A stretch of DNA of 47,250 nt from Candidatus Scybalocola faecavium (GTDB lineage Bacteria > Bacillota > Clostridia > Lachnospirales > Lachnospiraceae), in NCBI GenBank assembly GCA_018713145.1, contig DVFP01000034.1:1-47250 (forward strand), in the 5' to 3' direction. Both the position numbers and the translations under genes were made by a program. Within the stretch, counting starts at the first letter, position 1, and every line of letters begins with the position of its first letter. The notes below the pieces were generated by a model that saw only the letters and a list, made by a program, of their open reading frames with translations, had not been told where the DNA came from and ran no database searches. Positions 24,616 to 33,336 of this stretch are shown one piece after another.

Positions 24616-24928
24616 CTTTACAAAGATTGAGAAAAAAAGGACAAATTCCGGCGTGATCGCCAGCGTTATGGGGATAGTATCTGTTTTGGGGCTGATCCTT
24701 CTTATTGTGGCCGCGGTCATCCTTAAGGGGGAAATGCCTTTTTGGATGTCCGGCTTTGGACTGATCACCCTGCTGATTGCTGCAGGAGGCTTTGTTCTGG
24801 CCTGGCAAGCCAGGAAGGATGACGATACCTTTGGAAGATTTCTCAATGCAGGATATATTTTATGCGCGGCAGGTCTGATCCTTCACGGACTTATTATTAT
24901 TGTAGGGATCATGGCCATTATTGCCTGA
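24596..24928 (+). CDS. Small membrane protein, DUF6142-like
   Basis: A 110-residue protein with a short cytoplasmic N-terminus (MAKEIYSFTKIEKKRTNSG) and three hydrophobic segments (about 22-43, 50-68 and 84-108). The TTG at 24596 is the start: AGGAGG at 24583-24588 is seven bases upstream, whereas the nearby ATG is in the vanZ frame. The pattern recalls the DUF6142 family of Clostridia, of unknown function, but this is from memory of the general layout. It is translationally coupled to vanZ and followed after 14 bases by an HD-domain gene. Confidence 0.65.
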   Translation: MAKEIYSFTKIEKKRTNSGVIASVMGIVSVLGLILLIVAAVILKGEMPFWMSGFGLITLLIAAGGFVLAWQARKDDDTFGRFLNAGYILCAAGLILHGLIIIVGIMAIIA

Positions 24929-24942
24929 AGGAGAATACATAG

Positions 24943-25530
24943 ATGGATGAGCGTTTGAAAAAACAGATGGATTTTATCCGGGAAATTGATAAGGCTAAAA
25001 GCGTATTCCGCCAGACTTATCTGGCGGACGGGAGCCGCAGGGAAAATGATGCGGAACATTCCTGGCATTTGGCTGTAATGGCTTTTTTGCTGGCTGAGGA
25101 TGCAAGCCGGACAGTGGATGTGCTTAAGGTGGTAAAGATGGTGCTGATCCATGATCTGGTGGAAATCGATGCAGGAGATACCTATGCGTATGATCCTTTG
25201 GGAAATGCATCCAAGCGGGAGCGGGAACTGGCGGGAGCACAGCGCATTTTCAATATTCTCCCGGAAGATCAGGCCAAAGAGCTTTACGATTTGTGGGAAG
25301 AGTTTGAGGCTCAGGAAAGTCCGGAGGCAAAGTTTGCCCATACTCTGGATAAGTGCCAGCCGGTACTTTTAAATGATGCTTCCGGCGGACGTTCCTGGCG
25401 GGAACACGGTGTTTTTGCCGGACAAATTTTAGAAAGAAATGCCCGGACGCCGGAAGGATCGGAAAAGATCTGGGAGTATGAAAAGGACATTATTGAGAAA
25501 AATGTTGAAAAAGGAAACATTATAAAATAA
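24943..25530 (+). CDS. HD-domain hydrolase, YfbR/5'-nucleotidase-like
   Basis: A cytoplasmic 195-residue metal-dependent phosphohydrolase. Metal ligands of the HD fold are visible: His39 in DAEHSWH and His70-Asp71 in LIHDLVEIDAGD, and Asp137 in TLDKCQPVLL. The arrangement matches the HD_3/YfbR group, whose E. coli member removes phosphate from deoxyribonucleoside 5'-monophosphates. Substrate here is inferred only from family. GAAGGAG precedes the ATG, and the gene sits in a tight run between the DUF6142-like gene and the M29 peptidase. Confidence 0.82.
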   Translation: MDERLKKQMDFIREIDKAKSVFRQTYLADGSRRENDAEHSWHLAVMAFLLAEDASRTVDVLKVVKMVLIHDLVEIDAGDTYAYDPLGNASKRERELAGAQRIFNILPEDQAKELYDLWEEFEAQESPEAKFAHTLDKCQPVLLNDASGGRSWREHGVFAGQILERNARTPEGSEKIWEYEKDIIEKNVEKGNIIK

Positions 25531-25542
25531 GGTGGAAAATTT

Positions 25543-27627
25543 ATGGATTACAGAGATCTGTTTAAAGAGGAAAATGAAGGCGTCAGCCAGCGGTATGATC
25601 TGGTAATGGAACGGATCGCCGGACTTGGCAGAGAAAAGCAGGTGAAGGCGCCGTTTTTAGATTATTTTGAAAAGATGGCAGCTTTTATTGCCGCGATGGG
25701 ACAGCTTTATGACCGTTTTGACAAGGAGCGGGGTCTGTCCTGGGTGAAAGACTATACATTGGATGATCTGAAAGCTTTAGATGATGAGCTTTACGGAGAT
25801 ATTTTTCCTGAAAATTATGAGACAAGCTATGCGAACCCGGAATACGCGGCGGATCAGCTGGGAGAAGATTACGGCCCTCTGCTGTCTTTTGTGTACAGTG
25901 AGCTGCGGGGGATGATCGTCTATGCTATCGAAGGCAGAAAGACAGATATGGCTATTGCCGCGGAACTGTTTATGGAGATTTACAGCTGCTTTGAATCGGA
26001 CGAACTGCCAAAGTATGGGGAGCTGAAAAAGATCGTTTACTGGTATGTAAGTGATTACAGTGATGTGACTATGGAGTATTTTCTGCGGGAACAAATGGAT
26101 GACGCGATGTCTTTTATCAAAGATATTATCTGCGGCGCGGATCTTTCGGATGAGCGGTATTTGTATCTTTACGGGGAGCATATAAGCGAAAATGAGCTTT
26201 TGCTTGCCCGGTTTATGAACCGGCTTTCCCAGGAAGAGATCCAATCCATGGCCCACACTTACGTTAGCGGTTTTGTCCGGGGCTTTAAGGTGATGCGCAT
26301 GGACCTGTCTGTGAAAAACAGTGTGTGCATCCGGGCCCATGCAGGCTTTGAGCGGGTTCTTCGGGAGAGTATAAAAATGTTTGAGGACCAGGGGCTTAAG
26401 GTCCATGTGTTCCGAAATCCTGTGGCCAGTATTAACAAGCGGCCGATGCGCTATGGATTTTTGAGCACCAGTCCAAACCCTCAATATGACTATGATCATC
26501 GCCAGGATTATGCCCTGTACATGGACAAAGCATTGAATGAACGTCGCCTTTCTGTGCTTCGGGTGATCTTCGAAAAGTATAAGGATGTGCTGGCAGGCTA
26601 TGCGGGGCCGGCATGGATGGATGTTTTCGGGGAGGAACCTTTTGCTCCGGTCATCCATCCCCATGCACCTAAGCCGGACAAAAAGCAGCAGGAGCTGCTG
26701 ATCCGGTATAACAGCCAAAGCGCTCAGCTTTCCAGTCAGTATATGGATGAAAATAATATGAGCTTTACCATTATCGCCTATCCTCTGCCTGAAATTGGAA
26801 AGGATTTTGAAGCCATTTTCCGGGAGACTGTAAAGATCAATACGTTGGATAACGATCTTTATTCCAGGATCCAGCAAAAACTTATTGATGCCCTGGACCA
26901 GGCAGAATATGTTCAGGTTAAAGGTGTTCCGGGCAAAAATCGCACCGATATAACTGTCCGGTTAAAGACGCTTAAGGACCCGGCAACGGAGACAAAGTTT
27001 GAAAACTGTGTGGCGGATGTGAATATCCCTGCAGGAGAGGTGTTTACAAGTCCGGTGCTGGCCGGGACTAATGGTACGATCCATGTTTCCTCTGTCTATT
27101 TAAATGGTTATAATTTTAAAGATCTGACCATTACCCTGAAAGAGGGCATGGTGGATGGATATACCTGCGGTAATTTTGCCAATGAAGAGGAAAACAAGAT
27201 GTATATTAAGGAAAATATCCTGAAAAACCATGATACTCTGCCTATTGGAGAGTTTGCTGTTGGTACGAATACTACAGCTTATGTAATGGCACAAAAGTAT
27301 GGGATCATCCAAAAGCTGCCCATTCTTATTGTAGAAAAGACCGGGCCCCACTTTGCCTTGGGAGATACATGTTACAGCCGGAGCGAGGATCATAAGGTTT
27401 ATAATCCTGACGGAAAGGAAATTATTGCCCGGAGCAATGAAATTTCGGATCTGCGGGAAAGCCAGCCGGATCAGGCTTATTTTAACTGCCATACAGATAT
27501 TACCATCCCCTATGATGAGATTGGAGAGATTGCTGCTGTCCTGCCGGATGGAAAACGGATCCTGCTGATCAAAAACGGACGGTTCGTTCTTCTCGGAACT
27601 GAAACGTTAAATGAAGCCTTTGAGTAA
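25543..27627 (+). CDS. M29-family aminopeptidase with long N-terminal extension
   Basis: A 694-residue protein whose C-terminal half is an M29 (AmpS/aminopeptidase T-like) metallopeptidase that removes N-terminal residues from peptides. All expected metal ligands are in order: Glu499 in PAGEVFTSP, Glu570 in IGEFAVGTN, His603 in TGPHFALGDTCY with Tyr611, and His650/Asp652 in NCHTDI. Typical M29 enzymes have about 400 residues; here residues 1-250 form an extra helical acidic domain that I do not recognise, and about 255-300 begin the N-terminal Rossmann-like peptidase domain. No signal peptide, so cytoplasmic. The ribosome binding site is AAGGTGG. It ends its operon. Confidence 0.85.
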   Translation: MDYRDLFKEENEGVSQRYDLVMERIAGLGREKQVKAPFLDYFEKMAAFIAAMGQLYDRFDKERGLSWVKDYTLDDLKALDDELYGDIFPENYETSYANPEYAADQLGEDYGPLLSFVYSELRGMIVYAIEGRKTDMAIAAELFMEIYSCFESDELPKYGELKKIVYWYVSDYSDVTMEYFLREQMDDAMSFIKDIICGADLSDERYLYLYGEHISENELLLARFMNRLSQEEIQSMAHTYVSGFVRGFKVMRMDLSVKNSVCIRAHAGFERVLRESIKMFEDQGLKVHVFRNPVASINKRPMRYGFLSTSPNPQYDYDHRQDYALYMDKALNERRLSVLRVIFEKYKDVLAGYAGPAWMDVFGEEPFAPVIHPHAPKPDKKQQELLIRYNSQSAQLSSQYMDENNMSFTIIAYPLPEIGKDFEAIFRETVKINTLDNDLYSRIQQKLIDALDQAEYVQVKGVPGKNRTDITVRLKTLKDPATETKFENCVADVNIPAGEVFTSPVLAGTNGTIHVSSVYLNGYNFKDLTITLKEGMVDGYTCGNFANEEENKMYIKENILKNHDTLPIGEFAVGTNTTAYVMAQKYGIIQKLPILIVEKTGPHFALGDTCYSRSEDHKVYNPDGKEIIARSNEISDLRESQPDQAYFNCHTDITIPYDEIGEIAAVLPDGKRILLIKNGRFVLLGTETLNEAFE

Positions 27628-27664
27628 CGGCTCAAATGGGTGAAGGGCTGCGCCTTTACGTGGG

Positions 27665-27693
27665 AATGTTATTATTTACAAAACAATAACATT
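27665..27693. promoter_or_regulatory. AT-only hairpin upstream of the purE promoter
   Basis: AATGTTATT (27665-27673) and AATAACATT (27685-27693) are exact inverted repeats, 36 bases before the -35 element of the purE promoter. It could be an operator for a purine regulator, or the end of the upstream transcript. Confidence 0.35.
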
Positions 27694-27728
27694 AGGAATT
27701 CTAATAAAATACATTTCCCTGTTTCCTA

Positions 27729-27757
27729 TTGACGAAACATGTCGGTAAAGTTACAAT
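27729..27757 (+). promoter_or_regulatory. Promoter of the purine operon
   Basis: TTGACG (27729-27734), 17 bases, TACAAT (27752-27757). The roughly 70-base leader to purE at 27835 contains no purine-riboswitch signature that I can see. Confidence 0.75.
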
Positions 27758-27834
27758 AAGGGTGTCGAAAAATCTTTTTTTGATGATTTATAAGTTGAAC
27801 TAATAAGTATGATTAATTTTAAGGAGGACTGGCC

Positions 27835-28347
27835 ATGAGTGGAAAAGTAGGTATTGTAATGGGTAGTGATTCAGATCTGGCTGTAATGAGCAAGGCAGCG
27901 GATGTGCTGGAGGAGCTTGGTGTAGAGTTTGAGATGACCATTATTTCAGCCCACAGAGAACCGGATGTATTTTTTGAGTATGCAAAGAGCGCAGAAAGCA
28001 AAGGATTTAAAGTCATTATTGCCGGAGCTGGCATGGCAGCTCATCTTCCCGGAATGTGCGCGGCAATCTTTCCCATGCCTGTGATCGGAGTGCCTATGCA
28101 TACCACCAGTCTCGGCGGAAGAGATTCCCTTTATTCCATCGTTCAGATGCCTTCCGGTATTCCTGTAGCCACTGTGGCCATTAATGGAGGCGCAAATGCC
28201 GGCATCCTTGCGGCAAAGATCCTTGCCACCAGTGACCCTGACCTTTTAGAGCGGCTGAAAGCTTACTCTGAAAAGATGAAGGAACAGGTAGAGGCAAAGG
28301 CAAAGAAGCTGGACGAGGTAGGATATAAAAACTACATGAAAGGCTGA
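27835..28347 (+). CDS. purE: N5-carboxyaminoimidazole ribonucleotide mutase (PurE)
   Basis: Catalyses the carboxylation step to CAIR in purine synthesis. The 170-residue class I PurE pattern is complete: GSDSDLAVM (10-18), the catalytic SAHREPD, AGAGMAAHLPGM and SIVQMPSGIPVATVAINGGA followed by NAGILAA. AAGGAGG precedes the ATG. It leads purM-purN-purD. The usual partner purK is not next to it; PurK may lie elsewhere, or free bicarbonate may be used in a CO2-rich gut setting. Confidence 0.95.
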   Translation: MSGKVGIVMGSDSDLAVMSKAADVLEELGVEFEMTIISAHREPDVFFEYAKSAESKGFKVIIAGAGMAAHLPGMCAAIFPMPVIGVPMHTTSLGGRDSLYSIVQMPSGIPVATVAINGGANAGILAAKILATSDPDLLERLKAYSEKMKEQVEAKAKKLDEVGYKNYMKG

Positions 28348-28357
28348 TCAGGATAAA

Positions 28358-28407
28358 ATCCCCCCGGGGATACCTATAAGGCGTTTAAAGATGGCCCATA
28401 AGGAGGA
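28358..28407 (+). repeat. Diverged single copy of the hairpin repeat before purM
   Basis: ATCCC/GGGAT hairpin (28358-28371), then ATACCTATAAGGC, a weaker GGC/GCC hairpin with a TTTAAAGA loop, and AAGGAGG (28400-28406) ahead of the purM ATG. It matches the order and key words of the tandem units at 13229-13340. Compensating changes (ATCCCC with GGGGAT) support a conserved hairpin rather than chance. Confidence 0.6.
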
Positions 28408-28414
28408 AACTTAA

Positions 28415-29440
28415 ATGGATTATAAAAATTCTGGTGTGGATATTGAAGCTGGATACAAATCAGTAGAATTGATGAAAGAGCATGTGAAAAAAACAATGCG
28501 TCCGGAGGTCCTGGGAGGACTGGGCGGTTTTTCCGGCGCCTTTTCATTAAGTAAGATCAAGGAGATGGAAGATCCTGTGCTGCTGTCTGGTACAGACGGC
28601 TGCGGTACAAAGGTAAAACTTGCCATGATCCTGGATAAGCACGATACGATCGGTATTGACGCTGTGGCTATGTGTGTGAATGATGTTGCCTGTGCCGGAG
28701 GCGAACCGCTGTTTTTCCTGGATTATATTGCCTGCGGCAAAAACTATCCGGAAAAGATCGCGTCGATTGTCAGCGGTGTGGCAGAAGGCTGCCTTCAGGC
28801 CGGCGCTGCCCTGATCGGCGGTGAGACTGCAGAGCATCCCGGGCTTATGGCGGAGGATGAATATGACCTTGCCGGATTCGCTGTAGGCGTAGTAGACCGG
28901 AAGGATCTGATCACAGGAAAAGATTTGAAACCGGGAGATACTCTCATCGGTATTGCTTCCTCCGGTGTTCACAGCAATGGTTTTTCTCTGGTGCGCAAGG
29001 TGTTTGAAATGACAGAGGCCTCCTTAAATACATATTACGATGTCCTTGGAAAGACTTTGGGAGAGGCGCTTCTGGCACCGACACGCATTTATGTAAAAGC
29101 TCTCCGGGCTCTGAAGGACGGCGGCGTAAAGGTAGAAGCCTGCAGCCATATTACCGGAGGCGGCTTTTATGAAAACGTACCCCGTATGCTCCCGGAAGGC
29201 GTTCATGCAGTGATCCGCAAGGACAGCTATACGGTTCCGCCTATTTTTAAGCTGTTGGCACAGGAAGGGGACGTGGAAGAAAAGGTTATGTATAATACCT
29301 TTAATATGGGTATCGGCATGGTTATCGGCGTTGATCCGAAGGATGCTCAGGAAGCATTAAGAATCTTAGAGGAGGCGGGCGAAACCGCTTATATTATCGG
29401 CGAGACAAAGGCCGGGGAAGCAGGCGTGACCTTATGTTAA
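28415..29440 (+). CDS. purM: Phosphoribosylformylglycinamidine cyclo-ligase
   Basis: ATP-dependent ring closure of FGAM to AIR in purine synthesis. The 341-residue protein has family landmarks: [27 protein letters not shown], the ATP-site [22 protein letters not shown], and the C-terminal [22 protein letters not shown] lies eight bases before the ATG and forms the last part of the hairpin repeat. Its last codons overlap purN by seven bases. Confidence 0.97.
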   Translation: MDYKNSGVDIEAGYKSVELMKEHVKKTMRPEVLGGLGGFSGAFSLSKIKEMEDPVLLSGTDGCGTKVKLAMILDKHDTIGIDAVAMCVNDVACAGGEPLFFLDYIACGKNYPEKIASIVSGVAEGCLQAGAALIGGETAEHPGLMAEDEYDLAGFAVGVVDRKDLITGKDLKPGDTLIGIASSGVHSNGFSLVRKVFEMTEASLNTYYDVLGKTLGEALLAPTRIYVKALRALKDGGVKVEACSHITGGGFYENVPRMLPEGVHAVIRKDSYTVPPIFKLLAQEGDVEEKVMYNTFNMGIGMVIGVDPKDAQEALRILEEAGETAYIIGETKAGEAGVTLC

Positions 29441-30060
29441 ATATAGCCGTACTTGTGTCAGGAGGCGGTACAAACCTCCAGGCCATCATTGATCAGATTG
29501 AAAGTCATAAGATCACTAACGCGTCCATTAAAGTGGTCATCAGCAATAATAAAAATGCTTACGCTCTTGAACGGGCGAAAAAACACGGTATTCCGGCAGA
29601 ATGTATCTCACCTAAGGATTACGAAAGCCGGGAGGCTTTTAACCAGGCACTTTTAAAGTTCCTGGAGGAAAGCGGCGTGGATCTTATCGTTCTGGCCGGG
29701 TATTTGGTGGTTGTTCCGGAATGTATTATTGAAAAGTTCCGCAACCGTATTATAAATATCCATCCGTCCCTGATCCCGTCCTTCTGCGGCACCGGCTATT
29801 ATGGTCTGAAGGTCCATGAGGCGGCGCTGCGCCGCGGGGTTAAGGTCAGCGGAGCCACAGTCCATTTTGTAGATGAAGGGACGGATACCGGCCCGATCAT
29901 TATGCAGAAGGCTGTTCCGGTATATCCACAGGACACCCCTCAGGTGCTCCAGCGGCGGATCATGGAACAGGCAGAGTGGCAGATCTTACCGGCAGCCATT
30001 GATGCTATTGCCAATGGACGGGTAGAAGTAAAAGATGGAATTGCCCTGGTTCGTGAATAA
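29434..30060 (+). CDS. purN: Phosphoribosylglycinamide formyltransferase
   Basis: Transfers a formyl group from 10-formyltetrahydrofolate to GAR. The 208-residue PurN has the phosphate-binding [13 protein letters not shown] (8-20), the catalytic HPSLIPSF, and [14 protein letters not shown]. The loop after SLIPSF reads [15 protein letters not shown], a normal variant. It overlaps purM (ATGTTAA type junction), so translation is coupled, and purD follows after 14 bases. Confidence 0.96.
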   Translation: MLNIAVLVSGGGTNLQAIIDQIESHKITNASIKVVISNNKNAYALERAKKHGIPAECISPKDYESREAFNQALLKFLEESGVDLIVLAGYLVVVPECIIEKFRNRIINIHPSLIPSFCGTGYYGLKVHEAALRRGVKVSGATVHFVDEGTDTGPIIMQKAVPVYPQDTPQVLQRRIMEQAEWQILPAAIDAIANGRVEVKDGIALVRE

Positions 30061-30074
30061 AGGAGGAGACACAA

Positions 30075-31349
30075 ATGAAGGTTTTGATCGTAGGGAGCGG
30101 CGGCAGAGAACATGCCATTGCTTCCAGTATTAAAAAAAGTCCAAAGGTTGAAAAGATATACTGTGCTCCGGGAAATGCAGGCATTGCTTCCATTGCCGAG
30201 TGTGTTCCCATCGGCGCCATGGAATTTGACAGACTGGCTCAGTTTGCCCGGGAGAACAAGATCGATCTTACAGTTGTAGGTATGGATGACCCGTTAGTGG
30301 GGGGGATCGTGGACGTTTTTGAAGCTAAGGGACTGAGAGTGTTCGGCCCGAGGAAAAATGCCGCCATTATTGAAGGGTCCAAGGCATTTTCCAAGGATCT
30401 GATGAAAAAGTACCATATTCCTACAGCGTCCTATGAAACTTTTGATACCCCTCAGGCAGCTTTGGAGTATTTGGAAACCGCTAAAATGCCTATCGTATTA
30501 AAAGCGGATGGTCTGGCATTAGGGAAAGGCGTGCTGATCTGCAAGGATCTTGCGGAAGCAAAGGCCGGCGTCAAAACCATCATGGAAGATAAGCAGTTTG
30601 GCAGTGCCGGAGATCATCTGGTCATTGAAGAGTTTATGACGGGGCGGGAGGTTTCGGTGCTGTGCTTTTGTGACGGGACCCATATTAAGCCTATGACCAG
30701 CGCTCAGGACCATAAGCGGGCCAAAGACGGAGATCAGGGCTTAAATACCGGCGGTATGGGAACATTTTCACCCAGTCCGTTTTATACAAAGGATGTGGCA
30801 GATTTCTGCATGACCCATATATATCAGCCAACGATGGATGCTATGAAGGCTGAGGGGCGGCCATTTACAGGAATCCTGTTTGTAGGTCTGATGCTTACGG
30901 CAGATGGTCCCAAAGTGCTGGAATATAATGCCCGTTTTGGAGATCCGGAGGCGCAGGTCGTGCTGCCGAGAATGAAGTCCGACCTGGTGGAGGCCTTTGA
31001 GGCATGTATTGACGGAAAGCTTATGGATTATGACCTGGAGTTTGAAGACAATGCGGCAGTATGTGTGGTATTGGCTTCTGACGGCTATCCGGTGCATTAC
31101 GAAAAAGGCTATGAGATCACAGGCTTTGAAAACTTTGAAAATAAAGACGGTTATTACTGCTTCCATGCAGGCACTGCATTTAAAGACGGCAAGATCGTGA
31201 CCAACGGGGGCCGGGTGCTGGGAATCACAGCCACAGGGGCAGACTTAAAGACAGCCCGGGCAAATGCCTACAAGGCTACAGAATGGATTGATTTTAAAGG
31301 AAAATATATGCGCCATGACATTGGAAAGGCCATTGACGAAGCGCAATAA
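30075..31349 (+). CDS. purD: Phosphoribosylamine-glycine ligase
   Basis: ATP-grasp enzyme making GAR from phosphoribosylamine and glycine. The 424-residue sequence starts with the typical MKVLIVGSGGREHAIA and keeps the ATP-grasp landmarks KADGLALGKGV, EEFMTGREVSVL, GGMGTFSPSPFY and EYNARFGDPEAQVVLPRM. AAAGGAGG precedes the ATG. It closes the purine operon ahead of a strong bidirectional terminator. The gene set here (E, M, N, D) is only part of the pathway. Confidence 0.97.
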   Translation: MKVLIVGSGGREHAIASSIKKSPKVEKIYCAPGNAGIASIAECVPIGAMEFDRLAQFARENKIDLTVVGMDDPLVGGIVDVFEAKGLRVFGPRKNAAIIEGSKAFSKDLMKKYHIPTASYETFDTPQAALEYLETAKMPIVLKADGLALGKGVLICKDLAEAKAGVKTIMEDKQFGSAGDHLVIEEFMTGREVSVLCFCDGTHIKPMTSAQDHKRAKDGDQGLNTGGMGTFSPSPFYTKDVADFCMTHIYQPTMDAMKAEGRPFTGILFVGLMLTADGPKVLEYNARFGDPEAQVVLPRMKSDLVEAFEACIDGKLMDYDLEFEDNAAVCVVLASDGYPVHYEKGYEITGFENFENKDGYYCFHAGTAFKDGKIVTNGGRVLGITATGADLKTARANAYKATEWIDFKGKYMRHDIGKAIDEAQ

Positions 31350-31393
31350 AAAAGACGGGGCTGCCCTGTAAAAGGCAGGCCCCGTCCTTTTTT
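31350..31393. terminator. Bidirectional terminator between purD and the CmpB-like gene
   Basis: GACGGGGC-TGCC (31354-31365) pairs with GGCA-GCCCCGTC (ending 31386) with one bulge. A-run on the left and T-run on the right serve both converging transcripts. Confidence 0.9.
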
Positions 31394-32693
31394 ATCGGGG
31401 TTTGGCGCTGGGATAGATTTTCTCCATGCGCTCATCATTAAAATATTCATCCATGACCTGTTCCCATGCGCTGGTGGCCGGCTCTTTCCGAGCACGGGAA
31501 TCATAACGGATCAGTGCCAGCATGGAAACTATCATATTAATTACCATAAAAATAACGGCGATCCAGGTAATGATTTTTCCCGGAAGCTTTGGAACCTTTT
31601 CAATGAGCCAGGAAATCCGGGGATAGAGGATCTTGATCCAGATAACGGCGGCGATCCCCCAGAACAGACAAAATAAAAGATTAATACGTCCTCCAAGGTT
31701 AAAGGGGATTTTGCTGTAATCCCAGAAAACTTTTCCAAAGACAATTTCCGTAAAAACACTGCAAATGTATTCATAGGCACCGCCGAGAACAGTTCCGATA
31801 AAAAATATGTGACGGTCCGGACGTTCCCGGTCTTTATATAGAAGGACTGTGGCCAAAACAATAGCAAATCCCCAGACCAGACTAAAAGGTCCCCATACAA
31901 GGCTGCTTCGGCTCATCCATCGTCCCATGCTGTAGCGGCAGAAAACAGTTTCCACAAGATCGCCTAAAAAGGCTCCGAGAAAGAACAGCCAAAAGAGTTT
32001 ATAAAATCCGCAGCCGGCGGCAAAGCGGCTTTCTGCCTTACTCTCAGGGGCTTTTTTTTCCTGAATGGACGGATAGGCTTTGACCATTCGCTTTTCCACA
32101 TGGCTGATAATCCACTGGGCAAGACGATGGGTCCATCGGTCTAACTGGCTGTTCCATCGGTAAATGGCATACATTCCTTTTTTTATGCGGAAAACAGCGG
32201 CAAATGAGGCAATGCCATCCAGCAGGCTGATAGCCAGCAGGACCCATACACCGATGATCTGGATCATATCCGGCAGAAGTTTAAAAATACTGATAAAAAA
32301 GTTATTGACATACTTAACAGCGAGAACGCCTAAAATACCCCAAAGGACAGAATATTGAAGGCAGATATAGCCGTCAAAGTTCCACTTCTTCTTCGAATAA
32401 TCCCACCACTTATGATAATTGATCCGTTCCAGAAATTTCCCTGTAAACCATTCAATAGCTGTGGCCAGGGCAGCACATCCGATAAAGAGAAAAAGGGGCT
32501 GACTTCTTAAATCCTTAAAGGCAACGCTCATTAATACACCGGAAAATCCGTAAATATAACAAAATGGTCCCGTAAAAAATCCCCGGTTGACAAATTTCTT
32601 TTTAGACATGGATTTGACAACGGTTTCCGCCACCCAGCCTAAAAAAGAATAAATAAAAAACAGCATCGCAAGTTCATAACCCAGGTTCCCCAT
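31392..32693 (-). CDS. Duplicated CmpB-type (PF06541-like) membrane protein
   Basis: A 433-residue polytopic protein built from two similar halves. The first half (about 1-200) has YSFLGWVAETVV, NRGFFTGPFCYIYGF and WWDYSKKKWNFDGYICLQYS then VLWG. The second (about 225-390) has FFLGAFLGDLVETVF, RSSLVWGPFSLVWGF and FWDYSKIPFNLGGRINLLFC then LFWG. These repeat the signature of the family annotated as putative ABC transporter permease CmpB/DUF1113, found as single-domain proteins in many Firmicutes. Transport function is unproven. The frame is open to 32825; minus-strand GGAGG ten bases before the ATG at 32693 supports the shorter start. It lies alone on the minus strand. Confidence 0.78.
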   Translation of the reverse strand: MGNLGYELAMLFFIYSFLGWVAETVVKSMSKKKFVNRGFFTGPFCYIYGFSGVLMSVAFKDLRSQPLFLFIGCAALATAIEWFTGKFLERINYHKWWDYSKKKWNFDGYICLQYSVLWGILGVLAVKYVNNFFISIFKLLPDMIQIIGVWVLLAISLLDGIASFAAVFRIKKGMYAIYRWNSQLDRWTHRLAQWIISHVEKRMVKAYPSIQEKKAPESKAESRFAAGCGFYKLFWLFFLGAFLGDLVETVFCRYSMGRWMSRSSLVWGPFSLVWGFAIVLATVLLYKDRERPDRHIFFIGTVLGGAYEYICSVFTEIVFGKVFWDYSKIPFNLGGRINLLFCLFWGIAAVIWIKILYPRISWLIEKVPKLPGKIITWIAVIFMVINMIVSMLALIRYDSRARKEPATSAWEQVMDEYFNDERMEKIYPSAKPR

Positions 32694-32862
32694 AATGTCG
32701 ATTCCTCCGCTTCTTTTGTATAAAATCTTATGGGATCTGCCGCCGGGATATGCAAAATAATCCTGTCCCGGGGCAGGTTTAAAGAGCAATATAACTATCA
32801 TAGCATTGTCCGGGCCGGGGGGCAACCTAATTTTGAAGGCTTTATAAAATGTTTATAAAGAG

Positions 32863-32891
32863 TTGACAAAATGAGTTATCTGTTATATCAT
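32863..32891 (+). promoter_or_regulatory. Strong promoter of the gntR-mcsA-mcsB-clpC operon
   Basis: Perfect TTGACA (32863-32868), 17 bases, TATCAT (32886-32891). The -10 element is embedded in the palindrome listed next. Confidence 0.85.
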
Positions 32892-32901
32892 AACTATAAC
32901 A
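32881..32901. promoter_or_regulatory. Palindromic operator over the -10 element
   Basis: TGTTATA (32881-32887) and TATAACA (32895-32901) are exact inverted repeats seven bases apart, overlapping the -10 hexamer of the promoter. This is the layout expected for an autorepressing GntR/YtrA-type protein, whose gene follows 25 bases later. Confidence 0.65.
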
Positions 32902-32926
32902 AAAAGATGAAGGATCGGTGAGGCAT

Positions 32927-33322
32927 ATGGTTCTGAAAATTGATTTTAACAGTGAAGAGGCAATTTACGTACAGTTGAGAAATCAGATCGTTATTGGAAT
33001 TGCCACCTCTCAGATTGAAGAGGGTGAGCCGCTGCCCTCGGTTCGGCAGCTGGCGGACCACATTGGCATTAATATGCATACAGTGAATAAAGCCTATTCG
33101 GTATTAAAACAGGATGGCTTTGTAAAGCTGGACCGGAGACGGGGCGCCTATGTGGCGGTGGATTATGATAAGTGCCTGGCTCAACAGGAGCTTTTCCAGA
33201 CATTACAGATTGTCCTTGCTGAGGCAATATGCAAAAATATAAGCAGGGATGAGGTCCACCAGATCGTAGATCAAATTTATGATTACTATGGTAAAAAGAA
33301 TCATTCTCAAGAGAATAAGTAA
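32927..33322 (+). CDS. GntR-family regulator, YtrA-like
   Basis: A compact 131-residue regulator with an N-terminal winged helix (AIYVQLRNQIVIGIA, then EGEPLPSVRQLADHIGINMH and TVNKAYSVLKQDGFV) and only a short C-terminal helical part, as in the YtrA subgroup that lacks a large effector domain. Starts at GTG 32918 and ATG 32927 are both possible; neither has ideal ribosome-site spacing, and I use the ATG. It is the first gene of the mcsA-mcsB-clpC operon, 15 bases before mcsA, the place normally taken by ctsR in Bacilli. It probably represses its own promoter through the 32881-32901 palindrome. Confidence 0.85.
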   Translation: MVLKIDFNSEEAIYVQLRNQIVIGIATSQIEEGEPLPSVRQLADHIGINMHTVNKAYSVLKQDGFVKLDRRRGAYVAVDYDKCLAQQELFQTLQIVLAEAICKNISRDEVHQIVDQIYDYYGKKNHSQENK

Positions 33323-33336
33323 AGGGGGATAAGCCT

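Noticed and set aside
25180..25200. GGAGATACCTATGC resembling the GGGATACCTATA repeat word
   Set aside because: It lies inside the HD-domain coding sequence, encodes conserved GDTYAYD, and has no flanking hairpins or ribosome site.
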